22,050 nt of DNA, taken from the NCBI GenBank assembly GCA_023392515.1, contig JAEVYX010000128.1, positions 1 to 22,050 on the forward strand, in the 5' to 3' direction. This DNA is from Bacillota bacterium. Lineage in GTDB: Bacteria; Bacillota; Clostridia; Christensenellales; Aristaeellaceae. Under the pieces are notes generated by a model. The model ran no database searches and was not told the origin of the DNA. It saw only the letters and a list, made by a program, of their open reading frames with translations. This document shows, piece by piece, positions 6,410-14,304 of the stretch. The number at the start of each line of letters is the position of its first letter. Within the stretch, counting starts at the first letter, position 1. Position numbers and translations under genes: made by a program.

Positions 6410-6985
6410 ATGCCGCATTTATTAGGAAGAAACATCATGCTTCGGGAATACCGTCAGGAAGACCGTCCCTTCATCAGCGCTTGGGTCAACGACACAGAGA
6501 CAACTTGCTATCTGTCCGGCATTTTTGTAAGGCCCCAGACCATAAAAAACACGGAGGACTTTTTGCAAAGGCAGCTTGCGGGCAGCGACCGTGAGGTGGG
6601 CTTTGTTATTGCGGATCGGGAGACGCAAGCTTATTTGGGCCAGGTCGATTTGCTGCAGATTGATTGGCGAACCCGCTGCGCAACATTGGGTATTGTTATC
6701 GGCAGGGACGGCGATCGCAGCCGGGGCGTGGGGACTGAGGCTTTGCAGCTTGTATGTGATTATGGGTTTGGCATGCTGGGGCTGAACCGTATTCAGCTGG
6801 AGGTATATAAGGACAACCTCAGGGGTCGGCGCTGCTATGAAAAAGCGGGTTTTGTGAAAGAAGGCGTCCGCCGTGAGGCAGCATTTTTAAATGGGAAATT
6901 CATGGATGTTATCGGGATGAGCATCCTTTATGAGGAATGGAAAAAACGCGCACAGGATAATGCGGCACCGGATGCGGCAGAATAA
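6410..6985 (+). CDS. GNAT family N-acetyltransferase (RimJ/RimL type)
   Basis: The 191-residue protein has the GNAT fold of RimJ/RimL-type acetyltransferases, which move an acetyl group from acetyl-CoA to an amine. Motif A, the CoA pyrophosphate loop, is DRSRGVGTEAL; the C-terminal block LEVYKDNLRGRRCYEKAGFVKEG is typical of the RimJ-like subgroup. The start at 6410 has AAAGGAGG eight bases upstream; the ATG at 6404 is too close to it. A close paralogue follows 24 bases downstream. The substrate cannot be inferred. Confidence 0.9.
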   Translation: MPHLLGRNIMLREYRQEDRPFISAWVNDTETTCYLSGIFVRPQTIKNTEDFLQRQLAGSDREVGFVIADRETQAYLGQVDLLQIDWRTRCATLGIVIGRDGDRSRGVGTEALQLVCDYGFGMLGLNRIQLEVYKDNLRGRRCYEKAGFVKEGVRREAAFLNGKFMDVIGMSILYEEWKKRAQDNAAPDAAE

Positions 6986-7009
6986 AGATCGGGCCAGAGG
7001 AGGAATGAC

Positions 7010-7531
7010 ATGTATCAAGGTGAATTAGTGCGCCTGCGCGCTTTTGAAAAAGATGATGTGGAAGCCCACTGGGGCTTTATGAACGACTATGAAACCGTTC
7101 GCGGGATGTCCAGCGGCATTCTCTATCCAACGTCCCGAGAGGATGAGGCCAGGTATCTTGACCAGCAGTCCAGCTTTACCAAGGGCGAATACCAATTCGC
7201 CATGGAAACCCTGGAGGGGAAACTTATCGGGAGATGCGGATTCGTGCGGGTGGACTGGAAAAACCGCCTGGCGGAAATCGGCATCATGATCGGTGATAAA
7301 TCTTGCCGAGGCAAGGGCTATGGCACTGACGCACTCAAGCTTCTGATACGATTTGCCTTTGATGAACTTAACCTGCATAAGCTGAAACTGACAGTATTCG
7401 CATTCAATGGACAAGCTCTTGGCTGTTATGAAAAATGCGGTTTTGTCAGGGAAGGCCTTTTAAAAGAAGAGATGTGGCGGGATGGCCGGTACCAGGATGT
7501 GGTAGTTCTGGGGCTGTGCGCCAAAGGATAA
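7010..7531 (+). CDS. GNAT family N-acetyltransferase (RimJ/RimL type), tandem paralogue
   Basis: The 173-residue protein is co-linear with its upstream neighbour. Motif A reads KSCRGKGYGTDALKLL, and the C-terminal block FNGQALGCYEKCGFVREG is followed by a DGRYQDVVVLGL strand. AGAGGAGG lies six to seven bases ahead of the ATG. The two genes probably form a two-gene operon ended by the terminator at 7561. They share architecture but are clearly diverged, so this is an old duplication or two recruited family members. Confidence 0.9.
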   Translation: MYQGELVRLRAFEKDDVEAHWGFMNDYETVRGMSSGILYPTSREDEARYLDQQSSFTKGEYQFAMETLEGKLIGRCGFVRVDWKNRLAEIGIMIGDKSCRGKGYGTDALKLLIRFAFDELNLHKLKLTVFAFNGQALGCYEKCGFVREGLLKEEMWRDGRYQDVVVLGLCAKG

Positions 7532-7560
7532 CACGCCGGCCCTCTTTAGGGCATAGCATG

Positions 7561-7594
7561 AACCATCTCTGTGTTGTACAGGGATGGTTTTTTT
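7561..7594 (+). terminator. intrinsic terminator after the GNAT pair
   Basis: AACCATCTCTGT pairs with ACAGGGATGGTT (12 pairs, one G-U) across a five-base loop and runs into seven T. Confidence 0.93.
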
Positions 7595-7605
7595 CTTTCG
7601 AAACA

Positions 7606-7634
7606 TTGACTTTGTATAGCCCCTTCGATACAAT
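7606..7634 (+). promoter_or_regulatory. SigA-type promoter for aspartate kinase
   Basis: TTGACT and TACAAT are separated by 17 bases, just downstream of the preceding terminator. The leader to the ATG at 7682 is about 40 bases and contains a small CGTATG/CATACG hairpin (7639-7655 region). Confidence 0.85.
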
Positions 7635-7681
7635 AATTCGTATGGCGATCATACGCCTGTTCCTTTATGGGGGTAGAATAT

Positions 7682-9013
7682 ATGGGAATTAAGGTGGCGA
7701 AATTCGGTGGCAGCTCTTTAGCGGATGCCGGTCAGTTCATAAAGGTAAGGGATATTCTGCGCATGGATCCGGAGCGTGTTTACGTTGTTCCCAGCGCGCC
7801 GGGCCGCCGTTTCGATCAGGATGAAAAAGTGACGGATCTGCTCTATCGCTGCCAGCGCATGTGCGCCAAGGGGGAAGACTATCAGGAAGTATTCGACCTG
7901 ATTGCCGCCCGATATATGGATATCGCGGAGGAACTTCACCTTCAGGTGAATTTGGGCCGCGAACTGGATGAGATCAATGAAGCCATCGGGCAGGGCGCTT
8001 CGGCAGACTATGCAGCCAGCCGGGGTGAATATCTGAATGGATTGCTGCTTGCGGACTTTTTGAATTATGCCTTTTTGGATGCTGCCCAAGTGATTTTTTT
8101 TAGGGAAGATGGTACCTTCGATAGTGAAAAAACCCAGGAGATCCTGTCCAAGGCATTAAGTGATAAACCCGCGGCAGTGATTCCCGGGTTTTATGGCAGC
8201 CTGCCCGACGGAAGGGTGCATACCTTTTCCAGGGGCGGCAGCGATATCACCGGGGCTATTGTCGCCCGTGCTGCCGGGGCGGAAGTTTATGAAAACTGGA
8301 CGGATGTATCGGGCTTTCTAATGGCGGATCCCAGGGTGGTGCCCGGTGCACTGGAAATTGAAAGTATTACCTACCAAGAGCTGCGGGAACTGTCCTATAT
8401 GGGTGCCAGTGTTCTGCATGAGGACTCCGTATTTCCGGTACATAGAGCCGGTATACCCACGAACATCCGCAACACCAATTGCCCGGAGCATCCGGGTACC
8501 TTTATACGCTTCAAACAGGATGAAAAACTCAACCCCCATATCATCACCGGTATTGCCGGGAAAAAAGGCTTTTCCGTAATTTCTGTGGAAAAGGCCATGA
8601 TGAACACAGAGGTTGGTTTTGGCCGCAAGGTGCTGCAGGCCTTTGAGGAACTGGGAATTTCCTTTGAGCATATGCCTACCGGCATTGATACCTTGTGCGT
8701 GGTGGCACATCGGGAGATGCTGGATGGTTGCCGGGATGAGCTTGTCAACCGCATCATTCGCTTTACGGAGCCGGATACCGTCACCATCCACGATAATATG
8801 GCTTTGATTGCCACGGTGGGCAGGGGCATGGTGCATAGCTGCGGAACCGCCGCCCGCTTGTTTGGTGCCATGAGCCGGGCTGGTATCAATGTGCGAATGA
8901 TCGACCAGGGCTCCAGCGAGCTGTCAATTATTGTTGGGGTGGATGAAAAGGATTTTGAAGCCACCATTCGCGCCATTTATCAAGAGTTTGTACATCTGGA
9001 AGAACTGCACTGA
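7682..9013 (+). CDS. lysC: aspartate kinase (monofunctional, with ACT domains)
   Basis: Aspartokinase phosphorylates L-aspartate, the first committed step to lysine, threonine, methionine and diaminopimelate for peptidoglycan. The 443-residue protein starts with the KFGGSS nucleotide/substrate motif at residues 7-12. It has the catalytic-domain blocks FSRGGSDITGAIVARA and NWTDVSGFLMADPRVV, then two C-terminal ACT domains (from about 280; the last contains SRAGINVRMIDQGSSELSI). This arrangement is usually feedback-regulated by lysine and/or threonine. GGGGGT lies seven bases before the chosen ATG; one five codons earlier has no ribosome binding site. Which isozyme it is (lysC, yclM or thrA-like) is not certain. 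Confidence 0.94.
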   Translation: MGIKVAKFGGSSLADAGQFIKVRDILRMDPERVYVVPSAPGRRFDQDEKVTDLLYRCQRMCAKGEDYQEVFDLIAARYMDIAEELHLQVNLGRELDEINEAIGQGASADYAASRGEYLNGLLLADFLNYAFLDAAQVIFFREDGTFDSEKTQEILSKALSDKPAAVIPGFYGSLPDGRVHTFSRGGSDITGAIVARAAGAEVYENWTDVSGFLMADPRVVPGALEIESITYQELRELSYMGASVLHEDSVFPVHRAGIPTNIRNTNCPEHPGTFIRFKQDEKLNPHIITGIAGKKGFSVISVEKAMMNTEVGFGRKVLQAFEELGISFEHMPTGIDTLCVVAHREMLDGCRDELVNRIIRFTEPDTVTIHDNMALIATVGRGMVHSCGTAARLFGAMSRAGINVRMIDQGSSELSIIVGVDEKDFEATIRAIYQEFVHLEELH

Positions 9014-9047
9014 AGCTTGGCAGCCTTGCCGGAAGAAAGGCGAGACG

Positions 9048-9809
9048 ATGGAAATTACATGGCAGATGCTGCTCACGGTATGCCCGCTGGCGATGCTGGC
9101 GGGCTTTATCGATAGTATAGCGGGAGGCGGGGGATTGATTTCCCTGCCTGCTTACTATTTGGCGGGGCTTCCTCCCGTGCTGGCTGCGGGAACCAACAAG
9201 CTTTCCGCTTCCCTGGGTACGGTAGTGGCTACCACCCGGTATTTTATTGCCCGCAGGATCATGATAAAGGCAGGCTTGTTTGCAGTGGCAGGAGCCCTGC
9301 CCGGCAGTTATTTAGGCACGCAGCTGTTACAAATCATCCCGGAGTATATCATGCGCATTGTAGTAATCGGGGTTATTCCCATTGTGGCGCTGATTGTTCT
9401 GCGCAGACGGGAAAGCCTGACCGCATCCCAGCGTATCCCTGACAGCCTTGTCTGGATCGTTAGTCTTTCAATTGGCTTTGTCATTGGCTTTTACGATGGG
9501 CTGGTGGGTCCGGGCACAGGAACATTTCTGATTCTGCTCTTTACCCTTATATTGGGCATGGAAGCGGTTACGGCCAGCGGCACGGCAAAATTGGTTAACC
9601 TGGCTAGCAACGTCGCCTCCTTAATAACGCTGTTATTGCACGGGAAAGTGCTTTACCTTCTGGGATTGCCTGCGGCTGTGTGTGCCATGGCGGGCGGATA
9701 CATGGGTGCCAGCATGACCATCAAACGGGGCGGCGGCTTCATCCGTAAGATGCTGATTGTTGTATTAGCGCTGTTGCTTGCCAATATGCTCCTGGATGTG
9801 GTAACATAA
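9048..9809 (+). CDS. TauE/SafE family sulfite/organosulfur permease
   Basis: The 253-residue integral membrane protein has about seven to eight hydrophobic segments and the TauE/SafE double-repeat signature: AGFIDSIAGGGGLISLPA near the N-terminus and GFYDGLVGPGTGTFLILLF in the second half. It also has GTNKLSASLGT. The family transports sulfite, sulfoacetate and similar anions. It begins 34 bases after the aspartate kinase stop with AAAGGCGAG upstream, and so is probably co-transcribed with it. No sulfur-metabolism gene is nearby, so the substrate is open. Confidence 0.88.
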   Translation: MEITWQMLLTVCPLAMLAGFIDSIAGGGGLISLPAYYLAGLPPVLAAGTNKLSASLGTVVATTRYFIARRIMIKAGLFAVAGALPGSYLGTQLLQIIPEYIMRIVVIGVIPIVALIVLRRRESLTASQRIPDSLVWIVSLSIGFVIGFYDGLVGPGTGTFLILLFTLILGMEAVTASGTAKLVNLASNVASLITLLLHGKVLYLLGLPAAVCAMAGGYMGASMTIKRGGGFIRKMLIVVLALLLANMLLDVVT

Positions 9810-9829
9810 ACTGTTTCAGACTATGACTT

Positions 9830-9850
9830 GGCGGGAGATGTTTGCCCGCC
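9830..9850 (+). promoter_or_regulatory. GC-rich hairpin ahead of the anti-sigma gene
   Basis: GGCGGG and CCCGCC form a six-pair stem with a nine-base loop in the 61-base gap between the permease and the anti-sigma gene. There is no T-run; it could damp read-through or protect the mRNA. Confidence 0.45.
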
Positions 9851-9870
9851 CTGGAAAGGAAGCTTGGCTT

Positions 9871-10266
9871 ATGCCGGACGCGCAAGAACGCATGATGAGC
9901 CTTTCTATTCCCGCCGATTCCTGCTGGGGGTTGGTGGTCCGTATGGCCTTGGGCGGCGCCGGAGCGCTGATGGGGTTGTCTATCGATTTGATCGATGATC
10001 TGCGCACGGCGGCCGACGAGGCTTGCGATTTTCTCTTGCACCAACCTCGTAAAGCCCGGAGGCTGGAGATGGTATGCAGCCTGCGGGATGACAAGGTTTG
10101 CACGGTTTTTTCATGCGTATGGGATAGTGCATGCCAGAACTGCGTGGAAACAGACTTGGATATAACCAGGGGAATTTTGGAAACCCTGATCCCTCAGGTG
10201 GATCTTGAGGAGGAGGGAGCGTGCATCCGTTCGGTTTCCCTAACGCTGCCTCTCCACTGTCTATGA
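9871..10266 (+). CDS. RsbW/SpoIIAB-like anti-sigma factor (degenerate HATPase)
   Basis: The 131-residue protein precedes the sigma factor gene by 12 bases, the usual place of an RsbW or SpoIIAB kinase. Residues 10-60 fit the N-terminal half of that fold, including an N-box-like DDLRTAADEACDF (42-54) with the glutamate expected to bind magnesium. A clear DxGxG ATP-lid box is not visible; the second half instead carries several cysteines and a DLDITRGILETLI helix. It may therefore bind the sigma factor without being an active kinase. AAAGGAAG lies about eight bases before the ATG. The role is inferred largely from context. Confidence 0.68.
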   Translation: MPDAQERMMSLSIPADSCWGLVVRMALGGAGALMGLSIDLIDDLRTAADEACDFLLHQPRKARRLEMVCSLRDDKVCTVFSCVWDSACQNCVETDLDITRGILETLIPQVDLEEEGACIRSVSLTLPLHCL

Positions 10267-10278
10267 GGTGGAACGGCC

Positions 10279-11019
10279 ATGAATGATGAACGGTTGATGC
10301 AGCTTTTGCAGGTTTACCAGCAAAGCCCCCGGCCGGAACTGATGGAGCAGCTGGTTGAAGGCTATCTTCCTTTGGCCAAAATGATTGCCCGCAGATTCGC
10401 TGGGCGCGGCGTTGAGCTGGAAGACTTGGAGCAGGTGGCAAGCATTGGGCTGATGAAGGCCATAGAGCGTTTCCGCCCCGAGTTGGGGCTGCGCTTTTCC
10501 ACATATGCTACTCCTACCATTACGGGGGATGTTCGCAACTATATAAGGGACAAGGGTGATACGCTGCGGATGCCCAGGGATACCAAAAGCAGACTATATC
10601 ATTTGCAAAAGACACGGGATAGGCTTGCCCAAACGCTGCTCAGAGAGCCGACACTGCCCGAATTGGCCAATGAAATGTCCATTTCTTTGGATGAGTTATT
10701 GGCATTGCTGGATATGCGCAAAACACAGGAGATGGTTTTCCTGGACGCGCCTGTTAGCCCCGAGGATGAGCAGCGGATTTCAGCGCGGCTTGGGAGCGAT
10801 GAAGATGGCTATGAATCTGTTGAGCACCGGGATTGGATCGATTGGGTATATCGGCAGATCAACCCAGATGAAAAAAAGCTGCTGCAGCTGCGCTACGAGC
10901 AGCGCCTGGGCCAGCGGGAAACCGCTAAACATTTGGGGGTAAGCCAGATGCAGGTATCCCGCATGGAGAGAAGGGTATTGACTCGGCTCAGAGGCATGGA
11001 GCAGCGGGAAGCACTGTAA
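10279..11019 (+). CDS. RNA polymerase sigma factor, SigB/SigF/SigG type
   Basis: The 246-residue sigma-70 family factor has region 2 at about 25-95 (DLEQVASIGLMKAIERF, then RFSTYATPTITGDVRNYIRDKG), region 3 at about 100-175, and region 4 with its helix-turn-helix at about 211-235 (ETAKHLGVSQMQVSRMERRVL). The linker GSDEDGYESVE resembles the GSQEDGYERV linker of Bacillus SigB more than SigF or SigG. Its genomic place, ahead of ylmE-sepF, is however where many Clostridia carry sigG. GAGGTGG lies seven bases upstream of the ATG. It is probably held by the protein encoded just upstream. Confidence 0.88.
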   Translation: MNDERLMQLLQVYQQSPRPELMEQLVEGYLPLAKMIARRFAGRGVELEDLEQVASIGLMKAIERFRPELGLRFSTYATPTITGDVRNYIRDKGDTLRMPRDTKSRLYHLQKTRDRLAQTLLREPTLPELANEMSISLDELLALLDMRKTQEMVFLDAPVSPEDEQRISARLGSDEDGYESVEHRDWIDWVYRQINPDEKKLLQLRYEQRLGQRETAKHLGVSQMQVSRMERRVLTRLRGMEQREAL

Positions 11020-11121
11020 AATTGCCACATTTGTAAAAAAGGTATAAAATGGACAATATATTGCAGGAGTTTTGCATTTCTATAACGAATGCTGGAAAAA
11101 CTCTTTCAGGGAGGGAAGAGC

Positions 11122-12324
11122 ATGTACGGACAGCGGCCACCTGTACGCCGGAAAAAAGGCGTGGGCCGCATCCTTATCATATTGGCGGTGCTTGGCTTTT
11201 CCGGTTGGTATGTCTATACAACCTTGGTACCCAGCGGCATACGAACGGCAGTGATACAAGCAGACACACTGGGTGCCAGTTATCGTGGCGATGCACTGAT
11301 TGTGCGCAATGAAGCCGCATATGATGAGGATGGGGTGACCAGCGTTCAATATAAAGCTGAAGAGGGCAGCAAAGTATACCGGGGAGATGTAATATGTTTG
11401 GTATACTCCTCCGGTTACAGTAAAAAGGAAGTTGCCGCCCTGCAAAGCTACCGAGATCAGATTAAGGACTATCATGTTACACTGATTGAAGCGGAGAGCA
11501 CCTACGATCAGAAGATGACCCGGCTGGAAAACGAGGTGATCCAACGGGCCAAGGAAGTACGCCAGATGGTTCATGGCGCAATGGGCAATATGCTGAATTT
11601 GGAAAAGATACTGGATACAGCCATAACCGCCCGCCAGGACTATCTCAGGGAAAAATACCGGGATGATACCCGCCTCACAAGGCTGTATGACGATGAAAGC
11701 GCACAGGTCAAACGTATTCAAAGCTATACCAAGCAGCGGGCTGCTACACAGGAAAGCCTGGTCAGCTTTTATACGGACGGTTACGAGACACTGAACACAA
11801 CCAATTTTGAAAGCTATTCACCGCCCAAGGTACGGGCGATGATAAGAGGGGAAAAACCTGAGCTGACTGCTTCCCAGCGGGGACGCACCACAATATACCG
11901 CCTGGTTCGGCAAACCAGCTGGGGGGTATTGATGCTGATCGGTGATTCCAATTGGACTCCTGTTCAGGGCGCTACCTATCAGTTGAAGCTGGAACAGTTT
12001 GACAACACAGTGGTAAATGCTACGGTATCCTCCTTCACCCGTTCAGGCGGCGAATTGCTGGTGCGCCTGTCGGTAAACAGCGACGTGTCACCCGTTTTGT
12101 ACATGCGCACCTGCCAAGCTGAACTGGGGGAATATGTAAACAGCATGGTGGTTCCTACCCGCTGCATTTTCCGGCAAAACAATATGGCCGGCGTTGTGGT
12201 AATGGATGGAGCGAGCCAGGTTTTTGTGCCGGTAAATATTGTGTCCAGCGATTCCGTGAATACTTACATCGAACCGGTGCAGAAGGGCATATTGTATGTA
12301 GGACAGACAATAAGGGTGTTTTAA
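11122..12324 (+). CDS. membrane-fusion (HlyD-like) protein of the sepF cluster
   Basis: The 400-residue protein has a basic N-terminus and one membrane segment (about 16-36), with the bulk outside. The first extracytoplasmic part has a lipoyl-like half motif (EEGSKVYRGDVICLVY, 80-95). A long helical, charged region follows (about 100-225, probably a coiled-coil hairpin), then beta-rich modules and a final IEPVQKGILYVGQTIRVF typical of periplasmic adaptor C-termini. No partner ABC or RND pump is adjacent. GGGAGG lies seven bases ahead of the ATG. Similar genes occur beside sepF in other Clostridia (from memory), so a role at the septum or wall is conceivable. Confidence 0.78.
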   Translation: MYGQRPPVRRKKGVGRILIILAVLGFSGWYVYTTLVPSGIRTAVIQADTLGASYRGDALIVRNEAAYDEDGVTSVQYKAEEGSKVYRGDVICLVYSSGYSKKEVAALQSYRDQIKDYHVTLIEAESTYDQKMTRLENEVIQRAKEVRQMVHGAMGNMLNLEKILDTAITARQDYLREKYRDDTRLTRLYDDESAQVKRIQSYTKQRAATQESLVSFYTDGYETLNTTNFESYSPPKVRAMIRGEKPELTASQRGRTTIYRLVRQTSWGVLMLIGDSNWTPVQGATYQLKLEQFDNTVVNATVSSFTRSGGELLVRLSVNSDVSPVLYMRTCQAELGEYVNSMVVPTRCIFRQNNMAGVVVMDGASQVFVPVNIVSSDSVNTYIEPVQKGILYVGQTIRVF

Positions 12325-12343
12325 GTACAGAAGGGGAAGTAGC

Positions 12344-13051
12344 ATGGAGCAAGAGTTGGCTGCACGGGTGGCAAACATTCAAAGGGAGCTGGAAACAGCT
12401 TCTGCATCCTGGGGCAGAGTGCCAAAACTCATTGCTGTGAGCAAGACTGTGCCTGCAGAACGAATTGCACCTTTAGCAAACCTGGGCGTTTTCAACCTTG
12501 GCGAAAACCGTGTACAAGAAATTTTGCAGAAAAAGCCCGATTTGGACCCAAAATTTCGATTCCATCTCATTGGAAGGTTGCAAACGAACAAAGTTAAATA
12601 TATAATAAATCAGGTGTGCCTCATTCACTCATTGGATAGAGTGGAATTGGCGCAGGAAATTCATCGTCAGGCGCTGAAAGCGGAAAAGGTGATGGATGTT
12701 CTTGTGCAAGTGAATTTTGCGGGCGAATCGCAAAAGGCGGGATTGCCGCCAGAGTCCGTTTTGAGTTTTGTAAAGGCATGTGCTGATCTGGAAGGGCTCA
12801 GTGTGCGTGGATTGATGGCCATCATGCCCCTTGAGCAGGACGCAGAAAAGCTTCGGCCGTATTTTAGGGGAATGCGCCAGCTGTTTGACAATCTCATCCG
12901 GGAAGAGATTCCCGGGGTATTCATGGAAGAATTGTCCATGGGTATGTCCCAGGATTATCGGGTTGCCGCTCAAGAGGGTGCTACCATGGTGCGCATCGGT
13001 TCTGCGCTGTTCGGCTCCCGGAGCTATGCTCCGGCGGTCATCAACAATTAG
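12344..13051 (+). CDS. ylmE: YggS family PLP-binding protein (YlmE)
   Basis: YggS/PLPBP proteins bind pyridoxal 5'-phosphate without known catalysis and maintain PLP and amino acid homeostasis in the cytoplasm. The 235-residue protein keeps the family blocks: LIAVSKTV with PLP-binding K34, GENRVQE, FHLIGRLQTNKVK, VNFAGESQKAG, GLMAIMP, SMGMSQDY and VRIGSALFGSR. The ATG follows GGGGAAGTAGC. It stands directly before sepF, as in Bacillus subtilis (ylmD-ylmE-sepF). Confidence 0.95.
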   Translation: MEQELAARVANIQRELETASASWGRVPKLIAVSKTVPAERIAPLANLGVFNLGENRVQEILQKKPDLDPKFRFHLIGRLQTNKVKYIINQVCLIHSLDRVELAQEIHRQALKAEKVMDVLVQVNFAGESQKAGLPPESVLSFVKACADLEGLSVRGLMAIMPLEQDAEKLRPYFRGMRQLFDNLIREEIPGVFMEELSMGMSQDYRVAAQEGATMVRIGSALFGSRSYAPAVINN

Positions 13052-13061
13052 GAGGAATCCC

Positions 13062-14000
13062 ATGGCTTTTCGCGATGTGTTTGATAAGGTAAAAGACCAG
13101 GTCACAAGAATGACTGGCAGCTTTTTTCATGGGGAAGAAGCATATCCGGAGCAGGCTTATGGGTATTCTCCGCAGGAGGCCGAGTATGCACCTCCGCAGG
13201 CATCCTATAATCCGGCCGGGCAGCCGGAATTTCAACCTACTCCTACCTATGAGGGTTCCTTTGCACAGCAGGTGCAGGGTTCTTATCAACAGCAGGCGCA
13301 GCAAGCCGCATATGAACCCCAGCCGCAAAGCGGATACCAATCCCCCTATGCGGGCAGTTTTGCCCAGCAGGCACAGCCGGCTCAGCCGCGAGCGGGCAGA
13401 GTCAATACAGCCGCTCCTGGTCAGTCTCCGCAAAAGGTGGTTCCTTTCCCCGGAACAATGACCGATGGAGCCGGCCGCGTGTTCGCTCACGAGACCCAAG
13501 TTCTCCAAATGCGGGATAGGGACGAATGCAAATCCATTATTGAGCATCTGAAGAACAACAGCACAGTCGTTATGAATATGGACAGCATTGCCAACGATAC
13601 GGAAAAGCAGCGCTGTGTGGATATGTTAAGCGGTGCCGCGTATACCTTGGGATGCCAAATCAGCCGGATTTCTCCCCGGGGCGTTTATTTGATTACACCC
13701 GCCAGTGTCCGAGTGGAACTGGATGAGGCAACCCGCCGCATGAATGGGGGCGCCAGACCTGCGGCTGTAAGACCCAGCCGGGCACATAGTTATGCTGGCC
13801 GCGCATCAGGGCAGCCGACTGAAGAAGCAGGCTATGAAGCACCCGAAGCCCCCGCTTATGGAAATTATCAGCAGCTAGACTATCAGCCCTCTCCCTATTC
13901 TGGCGATGGAGAATACCAATCCGCCAGCTATCAAGGTTCTGATGTGCGCTATGCAGCCGGCTATGGCCAGGGTCAAGCCTATGGTACCTACGGCCGGTAG
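13062..14000 (+). CDS. sepF: cell division protein SepF with long disordered extensions
   Basis: SepF polymerises into rings, binds the FtsZ tail and tethers it to the membrane. The 312-residue product is about twice the family length (about 150). Residues 1-20 can form the membrane-binding amphipathic helix (AFRDVFDKVKDQVTRM). Residues 25-125 are low-complexity and rich in Gln, Tyr, Pro and Ala, with an internal repeat Y-x-GSFAQQ-x-Q at about 63-71 and 96-104. The conserved SepF core is at about 143-220. Residues 223-312 form a second Tyr/Gly/Gln-rich tail. AGGAGG lies five bases before the ATG, ten bases after ylmE. Confidence 0.93.
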   Translation: MAFRDVFDKVKDQVTRMTGSFFHGEEAYPEQAYGYSPQEAEYAPPQASYNPAGQPEFQPTPTYEGSFAQQVQGSYQQQAQQAAYEPQPQSGYQSPYAGSFAQQAQPAQPRAGRVNTAAPGQSPQKVVPFPGTMTDGAGRVFAHETQVLQMRDRDECKSIIEHLKNNSTVVMNMDSIANDTEKQRCVDMLSGAAYTLGCQISRISPRGVYLITPASVRVELDEATRRMNGGARPAAVRPSRAHSYAGRASGQPTEEAGYEAPEAPAYGNYQQLDYQPSPYSGDGEYQSASYQGSDVRYAAGYGQGQAYGTYGR

Positions 14001-14023
14001 AAATACAAAGGAGGTACGCGGCG

Positions 14024-14302
14024 ATGATTACATTTCTTTTTAACTTGCTGCGCCTGATTACCTGGCTGTATCAATTGGCGTTGTTGGCCTATGTGGTCCT
14101 TTCCTGGATCGCGCCGACAAAAACCACTTTTATGCAGCAGCTTGCAAGGATTATTGAGCCGGTACTCATCCCGCTGCGCCGTTTGATGGGGAAATATATC
14201 CCCTCTCAGTGGATGCGGGTGGACTGGTCGCCATTGGCAGCTTGGGCTTTGGTTTGGCTGGTCAGGGTTATTCTGGGCTGGATCTATGCCCTGCTGATCT
14301 GA
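14024..14302 (+). CDS. yggT: YggT family membrane protein (YlmG)
   Basis: The 92-residue protein has two membrane segments (about 5-27 and 68-90) with the family motif LSWIAPT in the loop and EPVLIPLRRLMGKYIPS after it. YggT/YlmG proteins are linked to division and cofactor or membrane-protein assembly, but their biochemistry is not settled. A strong AAGGAGGT lies upstream of the ATG. It is translationally coupled to ylmH, whose ATG follows two bases after this stop. Confidence 0.92.
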   Translation: MITFLFNLLRLITWLYQLALLAYVVLSWIAPTKTTFMQQLARIIEPVLIPLRRLMGKYIPSQWMRVDWSPLAAWALVWLVRVILGWIYALLI

Positions 14303-14304
14303 GC

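Noticed and set aside
7635..7681. Lysine riboswitch in front of aspartate kinase
   Set aside because: The leader is only about 40 bases from the predicted transcript start to the ATG; an L-box needs about 170 bases. Only a small CGTATG/CATACG hairpin is present.
8395..8976. Long minus-strand frame opposite aspartate kinase
   Set aside because: It lies wholly inside a well-supported gene, has no family resemblance and no ribosome binding site; it is a shadow of codon composition.
11023..11060. Promoter ahead of the membrane-fusion-like gene
   Set aside because: AT-rich stretches contain TATAAA and CAATAT, but no -35 box has proper spacing to a good -10 box (TTGCCA to TATAAA is only 15), so it was not listed.
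13240..13400. DNA tandem repeat in sepF as a mobile or CRISPR-like array
   Set aside because: The similarity is at protein level (low-complexity Gln/Tyr coding) with no regular DNA repeat-spacer pattern.
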